Source of the DNA: a virus
IMG/VR virus record: IMGVR_UViG_3300020222_000094
Span: 1 to 34,861 of that record
DNA length: 34,861 nt
Direction: 5' to 3' (one strand)
Positions 30,583-34,861 of the stretch are shown here, piece after piece (the first letter of the stretch is position 1; every line of letters starts with the position of its first letter). The position numbers and the translations under genes were made by a program. The notes beneath the pieces are model-generated. The model was not told the origin of the DNA and did not search any database. It was given only the letters and a program-made list of their open reading frames with translations.

Positions 30583-32598
30583 TTAGAACTGTTCGTCTTC
30601 TTGCATCATTCCCGCACCAAGTAATCCTGTTCCTATCGCGGGTATTGCAAATAGTGGCTGGCCTTTAGTCGTGACTGATTCCCGCATCTGCGGAGTAATG
30701 TCCATCTGCCAGACTTCTACGCCGTCCATCTCGGTCTTGCCTACTTTAGCGTCAAACTTCTTGCCGAGTTTCTCTAGTGACTTGGGAAGGATGTTGTCGT
30801 AAAAGCCTTTCATTCCTTCACCGCCAATCCGCAAATCATCCCCAGAAAGGCGTTGCGTTTTACCTTGCTGGACGGTCATGACTTTTTCTGCGATTTCTTT
30901 ACCAACCACATCCTCTAAAGCCTTGCCAGCAAACTCATCGTTTCTGACGATGCCATTCTCAACTTCAAGATTGAGTGTTTTGCCGCCAGCCACATCTACA
31001 TCTACAAAGTATAGGTTTGGCACTTCCTCAACAGCCTCAACATCAATCTTGTTCACCTGCTTACTCAGGTCATACCGTTCTGCCTGTGTCTTGCCGGTAG
31101 TAAATGCGATCTTGTCATATCCCTTTTCTGAGGCTTCTTGTATTGCTCTCTTTAGGGTTAGTTCGTGCCAGGATGTCTTAAAGGGTGCGTTAGGCACTCC
31201 AGTTTGAAACTGGTTTGCAGACATAATTGCATCACGCATAGCCTGTTCACGGTTTAAGAAGCCGCTATGACGGCCTAAAAACTGTCCGGTATTTTTGTCA
31301 AATGCTTCGTAATACCCTGGGTAAACGCTTGGGTCTGCACCAGGTGGAATTTTTGACTCAATAAATTTAAGGTCAATTTGTTCAGGAGTTAAATCTTTTC
31401 CTCTTTGATACCCCTTCTTCCGCCCTGCCTGATGCCAGTCTGACTGTATTTCTTCTATGAACAGAGTCTTCTTCCCGTCTACTACTCTGTCGTTTACCCT
31501 CATGTGGGCTAGGATGTTTGGTTGGTCAAAGTGGGAAGAACGATATTCTGGGGTAGTTTCACCACGCAAACTTGCGTCATAACGACTTGCCAAGGCACGA
31601 TATTCTGCGGTTTCTGCATCTGTTCTTGTCTTGTTAGACAACTCTGTAAGCCTACTTAAATCGGCTGGGTCAAATTCTGGATTTTTAGCTGGCAACGTCA
31701 GAAGAATCTCTCGGTAGTTCTCTCCACCTGGCAATTGCCAATTTGCGTATTTGGGCAAATTAGGCAAATTACCAAATGTTCCAGTTACATCATTCAAAAC
31801 AACTTCTGCCCAGTCAGGGTTGTCTCCTAATTCTGGAAACCTTGTCGTAATTTCTTTATAAGCAGCATAATCATTGTCTAACGCTAATAGCGTAGCATTG
31901 TCAGCCATTCCTGCGTTTTGAGTAACAATTCTCATTACTTCTGGAGTTGCGTATTTACTCTGCGTGTTAATTGTTTCTGGTCTTCCTAGCCTCACCTCCC
32001 GCACATCTACTCTGTTGGCATTGAGGTAGTCTTGTATGTCAGCTTTGGTTACGGACTGTTTGCCGCGCAGAAAGGTGTCCAAACCAGTCCATTGGATTTC
32101 TTCTGGCTTTACTCCCGCAGACTTCTGAATCTGAGCCAAATACTGTTGGCCTGTTCCTTTGTTCTGCAAAGGCTGTACCGCAGCTTCTAACTGACTGTAA
32201 AAGCCTATGTCCGACCTTGGAACACTTGGAGTGGGGGCCAGATTAACCGCACCCACCGGCTGCGTTGTCTGTATCTCTCTTACTAAGTCCTGTATAGCCC
32301 GCGCAGAAGGTCTAGCCGCAGGTGCGGTAAACGGAACCATACCCGCAATGTCTGCTAGGTATTGCTTATCTGTTGTGATAGGAATACGGGACTGTTGTGG
32401 CATCCTGAACAGAGGATCACCGTAGGACATTTTCTCTACTGTTTCCGCAGAGGGAAGCATTAGCTGCCTGACCAGATTCATAACATTTAACTGTGGCGGG
32501 AGGAACTCTGGGGCAGCAGCCTGGCCCTCGGTCATGCGGAGCATATCCGCAAGCCTGCCTAACAGTCTGTTTTGCTCTGGTGCGCGTAGATCAGCCAT
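30583..32598 (-). CDS. Large conserved phage protein of unknown function, 671 aa
   Basis: The N-terminal ~140 residues are low in conserved motifs. From about residue 290 there are strong motifs: LPGGENYREILLTLP, HFDQPNILAHMRVNDR, then FIEEIQSDWHQAGRKKGYQ, later WHELTLKRAIQEA and IAFTTGKTQAERYDLSK, then GFYDNILPKSLEKLGKK. These occur in big phage polyvalent-type and internal virion proteins, where they look like an enzyme core of unknown chemistry. It lies upstream of the terminases and ends with a hydrophobic Gly/Met segment. Confidence 0.65.
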   Translation of the reverse strand: MADLRAPEQNRLLGRLADMLRMTEGQAAAPEFLPPQLNVMNLVRQLMLPSAETVEKMSYGDPLFRMPQQSRIPITTDKQYLADIAGMVPFTAPAARPSARAIQDLVREIQTTQPVGAVNLAPTPSVPRSDIGFYSQLEAAVQPLQNKGTGQQYLAQIQKSAGVKPEEIQWTGLDTFLRGKQSVTKADIQDYLNANRVDVREVRLGRPETINTQSKYATPEVMRIVTQNAGMADNATLLALDNDYAAYKEITTRFPELGDNPDWAEVVLNDVTGTFGNLPNLPKYANWQLPGGENYREILLTLPAKNPEFDPADLSRLTELSNKTRTDAETAEYRALASRYDASLRGETTPEYRSSHFDQPNILAHMRVNDRVVDGKKTLFIEEIQSDWHQAGRKKGYQRGKDLTPEQIDLKFIESKIPPGADPSVYPGYYEAFDKNTGQFLGRHSGFLNREQAMRDAIMSANQFQTGVPNAPFKTSWHELTLKRAIQEASEKGYDKIAFTTGKTQAERYDLSKQVNKIDVEAVEEVPNLYFVDVDVAGGKTLNLEVENGIVRNDEFAGKALEDVVGKEIAEKVMTVQQGKTQRLSGDDLRIGGEGMKGFYDNILPKSLEKLGKKFDAKVGKTEMDGVEVWQMDITPQMRESVTTKGQPLFAIPAIGTGLLGAGMMQEDEQF

Positions 32599-32710
32599 TT
32601 ACTTTGTCGCCTTGAGAATGAACAGACCGTTTGCCCACTTGTTTAGCAGAGGTCTTTTGTTTTCCTGTCATATCTGCAATCTCTACTTGCTCAGATACTT
32701 TTAAGCCCAT
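32591..32710 (-). CDS. Small hypothetical protein, 39 aa
   Basis: The ATG at 32708-32710 follows AAGG and overlaps the methyltransferase end by 20 bases; the stop overlaps the next gene start by 8. The product is basic, MGLKVSEQVEIADMTGKQKT and 19 more residues. An internal ATG at 32671 would give 26 residues. It fills the only gap between two large genes, which is its main support. Confidence 0.4.
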   Translation of the reverse strand: MGLKVSEQVEIADMTGKQKTSAKQVGKRSVHSQGDKVNG

Positions 32711-33194
32711 AAAACCTTAAATCCGTATTAAGCGTAGAAAACTCACCCGCAATCCCTGTTGTGTCTAAATCCCCCGCTACTAGGTTCCTGTAATAGTCTC
32801 CGCAGAAGGGTGCATCCTGCGGGTTCGTGCGTGTCGTACCGTGTTCTGGCCTTCCTGTGGTCGCGCAGGTAAAGAATAACAACCCACCAGGCTTGAGCAT
32901 CCGCACCATGTTTCTAAGCGTCTCTTGGTACGCAGGGTTATGCTCGAAACACTCGCAACTTAGAACTACATCGAAACTGTTATCAGGAAAGTCTAGGTCT
33001 TGCCCCGCACAAACTATGTCTACGCTTTCCCCTTCCCCTAGATCGCACCCCGCATAGTCGCAATCTGTGAAGAAGTCCCTAACAGTCCCGTTTATGTTTA
33101 GACTGCCTACTTCCAGCACCCTCTTGCCCGTGAAGAACGCGGGATGCTTTTCCTTTACCGCGGCAACAAAGTCTAGTTGTTCCCGATGACTCAT
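32691..33194 (-). CDS. Class I SAM-dependent methyltransferase
   Basis: The 167-residue protein has motif I VLEVGSLNING (26-36), an acidic end of strand 2 (YAGCDLGEGESVDIV), FDVVLSCECFEHN (74-86) and the MLKPGGLLFFT block. This matches the Methyltransf_11 group. Target is unknown. With the 2OG oxygenase and glycosyltransferases it suggests sugar or small-molecule chemistry rather than DNA methylation: no DPPY-type motif is present. Confidence 0.8.
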   Translation of the reverse strand: MSHREQLDFVAAVKEKHPAFFTGKRVLEVGSLNINGTVRDFFTDCDYAGCDLGEGESVDIVCAGQDLDFPDNSFDVVLSCECFEHNPAYQETLRNMVRMLKPGGLLFFTCATTGRPEHGTTRTNPQDAPFCGDYYRNLVAGDLDTTGIAGEFSTLNTDLRFYGLKSI

Positions 33195-33485
33195 CTACCA
33201 TTTCGTCTTTAAGGCCCAAAACGCTGCGCTCATCTTGCCCTTGGCAATGTTAGCCGCGTGTCTGGCCTTAAATGACTTCCTGCGGGCCTTGTCTGCTTCT
33301 GACTCACCCTTCTTAGGTGGTGAGCCAGAAACGCCCTGTTGCCCGAAACGGATGGTTTTAACCTTATCGCCTTCTTTTGCTACAACAACATGGCTTTTAG
33401 TAGGATGGTTCGGAGTGCGTTTGGGTTTGTTATACCCCGCAACGCCTAGCCTCTCGAACAGTTTAGCTGCATCCCGTACCTTCAT
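33195..33485 (-). CDS. DUF6321-like small basic protein, 96 aa
   Basis: The 96-residue protein contains IRFGQQGVSGSP and ends with RRKSFKARHAANIAKGKMSA, a combination seen in a conserved family of small phage proteins, with high Lys and Arg. It is coupled by ATGA to the upstream gene and directly abuts the methyltransferase. The basic character suggests nucleic-acid contact; function is not known. Confidence 0.7.
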   Translation of the reverse strand: MKVRDAAKLFERLGVAGYNKPKRTPNHPTKSHVVVAKEGDKVKTIRFGQQGVSGSPPKKGESEADKARRKSFKARHAANIAKGKMSAAFWALKTKW

Positions 33486-33640
33486 TTCTTCGCCCTGGCT
33501 CCAGCCATGTTTGCCACCAGGGAGGGGTAAGCACTGCCTGACTTTTTCGCAAAAGCCTTTGCCGCACGTTTCTGGTTTGGACTAAGTTCTTTCGGCTTAC
33601 CTAATCCCTTGGGTCTGGGCTTTTCGTAGACTGGTTTCAT
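33482..33640 (-). CDS. Small basic protein, 52 aa
   Basis: The ATG at 33638-33640 and the stop at 33482-33484 overlap both neighbours by four bases (ATGA). The product is Lys/Ala/Pro-rich and begins MKPVYEKPRPKGLGKPKELS. The double coupling makes translation likely. It resembles small DNA-binding or virion-associated phage proteins only by composition. Confidence 0.65.
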   Translation of the reverse strand: MKPVYEKPRPKGLGKPKELSPNQKRAAKAFAKKSGSAYPSLVANMAGARAKK

Positions 33641-34299
33641 TTGTACACGCTCCTGGCTAAGTTGTTGTCCGCACGCTTACGAATTAACTCCGCAATCTCA
33701 GGGTCGCCCTTTTGTTCCTCGGTCGGGAGGAATAGCGCCCGCTTTCTGTCTAGGCTCCCGTCTGGTTCTACGAGATAGTAGACCGCGATGCTGTTTCTCG
33801 TTACCCCCTCTGGGCAGGTTATGGGTTTTGGAAGTCCGTGCCATTGTCCCTTTGTCTCAAACAATACCGCACGATTGAACTTGCACCAGACCGACTCGGT
33901 AAACTGTTCTGGGTTCTCCCAGAATCCTAGTTCGCCGCCCCACTCTTGCTTCCAATTCGGGGTGAGATAGACGATTAGGTTTAGATACCTCTGGAGTTCT
34001 AGCTTGGGGTGAATGTCGTAGTCTAGGTGGACGTTTAACCGACCGCCCCGCGCATGACTGTGTAAGCCACCACCGTGCAGGCCATAATCTGCCCGTACAC
34101 TTCCAAGTTCTGCACAAAACTCTGGGGCAAGTAGGTTAGAAATCGCTCTGTAAGTGGCTGGGCCAAATGCGTTCCAGTTGTTACAAGTCTTTTTAACCTC
34201 GATTGGATTGTTGTATTCATGCCAGACATCCGAGTTGAAATCTGGGAACTCCGCAGCGATCTCTTCCGCATTGGGAAAGAAGTTGTCTATAACAATCAC
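33637..34299 (-). CDS. 2OG-Fe(II) oxygenase
   Basis: The 220-residue protein starts with GTG at 34297-34299. The iron triad is visible as H91-x-D93 (NVHLDYD) and His154 (GQWHGLP), with Arg168 placed to bind 2-oxoglutarate. The strand pattern RYLNLIVYLTPNW then EWGGELGFW is typical of prolyl-4-hydroxylase-like enzymes. Substrate is unknown; hydroxylation of a protein or sugar are both possible. It is coupled to small basic genes downstream. Confidence 0.85.
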   Translation of the reverse strand: MIVIDNFFPNAEEIAAEFPDFNSDVWHEYNNPIEVKKTCNNWNAFGPATYRAISNLLAPEFCAELGSVRADYGLHGGGLHSHARGGRLNVHLDYDIHPKLELQRYLNLIVYLTPNWKQEWGGELGFWENPEQFTESVWCKFNRAVLFETKGQWHGLPKPITCPEGVTRNSIAVYYLVEPDGSLDRKRALFLPTEEQKGDPEIAELIRKRADNNLARSVYK

Positions 34300-34482
34300 T
34301 TATGTGTTTACAACCTTTATGTCTAAACAAACCCCCGCAGCTTCTTTGCCGTTTCTTTCTAAAATGTCCATTGCTTTGTGGAGGCTGGCCTCACACTTTT
34401 TTTTATTGGTAAACAGTTCATCTGCCTTCCAGAAAGCACACTCAGCCGCGCAGAAAAACACGACCGCGACCCAGAAACTCAT
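34300..34482 (-). CDS. Small protein with N-terminal membrane helix, 60 aa
   Basis: Residues 2-17 form a hydrophobic helix (SFWVAVVFFCAAECAF), followed by a charged soluble part with three further Cys. The start overlaps the DUF3008-like stop (ATGA). It could be a membrane-anchored or exported small protein. No family recognised. Confidence 0.6.
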   Translation of the reverse strand: MSFWVAVVFFCAAECAFWKADELFTNKKKCEASLHKAMDILERNGKEAAGVCLDIKVVNT

Positions 34483-34631
34483 TTCTTTTTCTCTGGTTTG
34501 CCTTTCATAGAACCTGTCTCTTTGACAAATTCCTTGGCAACCTTTTGCGGGATTCCGAGTTTCTGAGCCATTTTCCCGCTTGAAGCTGCGGCCTGCATAA
34601 ACCTGTTCTGGGCTTTAGACACACTAGGCAT
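34479..34631 (-). CDS. DUF3008-like small protein, 50 aa
   Basis: The ATG at 34629-34631 lies three bases after the stop of the Cys-rich gene. The product begins MPSVSKAQNRFMQAAASSGK and contains GIPQKVAKEFVKE, the layout of DUF3008 proteins, short helical phage proteins of unknown function. It ends in a Lys-rich tail. Confidence 0.7.
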   Translation of the reverse strand: MPSVSKAQNRFMQAAASSGKMAQKLGIPQKVAKEFVKETGSMKGKPEKKK

Positions 34632-34633
34632 TT

Positions 34634-34861
34634 TTACTCCTCTTCCCAAGCATCGCAGACGTTCTCTTTAGCGCACTTGAACTCGAACACACCGCAGAAA
34701 ACCTCGTCTTTACCCAGGCCGCAGCCCTTTAGCTTCTCGCCGTACTCACAGTTCCCGCACTTCTTGGTTCCATCGCTTGGGCCATAGTTTGCGGTGAGAA
34801 TAGCTTTCTGCTTGTTGCCCTTGTTGATGATCTCGTCTTCAGTAGCAAGCGGACACTCAGA
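34634..34861 (-). CDS. Cys-rich small protein, C-terminal part (starts at left end)
   Basis: This is the right-hand part of the gene that begins at 204 in the left end. Reading from the terminal repeat into unique sequence, it gives KGCGLGKDEVFCGVFEFKC then KENVCDAWEEE and a TAA at 34634-34636. The CxxC of the repeat plus four Cys here suggest a metal-binding fold. The gene proves in-frame continuity across the map origin. Confidence 0.75.
   Translation of the reverse strand, partial: SECPLATEDEIINKGNKQKAILTANYGPSDGTKKCGNCEYGEKLKGCGLGKDEVFCGVFEFKCAKENVCDAWEEE
34727..34861. repeat. Right copy of terminal direct repeat
   Basis: Identical to bases 1-135 except for T at 34735 where the left copy has G. 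The mismatch lies nine bases from the edge of the left copy, where read support is often weakest, or it may reflect a population variant. Confidence 0.9.

Overview
The window is an essentially complete genome of a small tailed phage, most likely a podovirus infecting a Gram-negative bacterium. The last 135 bases repeat the first 135 with one mismatch, and one Cys-rich gene runs off the left end and continues in frame at the right end, so the map is circular at about 34.7 kb. Evidence for a Gram-negative host is the nested inner/outer-membrane spanin pair. Evidence for podovirus-like architecture is an SU10-type capsid protein, a large portal with a coiled-coil tail, a gp4-like adaptor, a gp10-like nozzle protein, four Ala/Gly/Pro-rich putative ejection proteins, and no tail tube, sheath or tape-measure gene. 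A freshwater betaproteobacterial host is a guess only. I see no integrase, repressor, tRNA, IS element or CRISPR array.

There are three transcription units. (1) Leftward early unit, about 6554 to 2272: SprT-like peptidase, HTH-metallophosphoesterase, a DUF1376 replication protein preceded by a structured leader, a P-like replication partner, several small coupled genes, a DUF1364 protein and a PDDEXK nuclease. (2) Rightward unit, 6713 to 9341, behind a near-consensus sigma-70 promoter: Erf single-strand annealing protein, YqaJ exonuclease, a small protein with an SSB-like acidic tail, and small peptides. (3) Leftward late unit, starting at about 2.2 kb, running through the map origin to 34.6 kb and down to 9338: an HTH protein, two glycosyltransferases, a Q-type antiterminator, small proteins, a 2OG oxygenase, a methyltransferase, a 671-residue unknown, terminases, portal, scaffold, capsid, a third glycosyltransferase, adaptor, tail and ejection proteins, tail fibre, a diversity-generating retroelement (DGR), tail-fibre chaperone and lysis cassette. 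Most neighbours overlap by a few bases (ATGA), so translation is strongly coupled. The rightward and late units meet tail to tail at 9338-9341.

The most notable system is the DGR at about 11.0-12.9 kb. The fibre gene (12767-14458) ends in a DUF1566/C-type-lectin-like domain whose last 30-odd codons are the variable repeat. It is followed by avd, the template repeat and a reverse transcriptase, and the RT gene overlaps the tail-fibre chaperone by four bases. Of 17 template/variable substitutions that I count, 16 fall at template adenines. The variable repeat carries two extra codons which, like their neighbours, look like mutated AAC codons. This suggests that the template's AAC tract lost two units after the present variable repeat was written.

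Other points of interest are a leader RNA with mutually exclusive hairpins before the replication gene, a promoter/leader/terminator block before the late genes, a perfect 8-bp hairpin just after the capsid gene, and strong over-use of the pentamer CCGCA/TGCGG on both strands.
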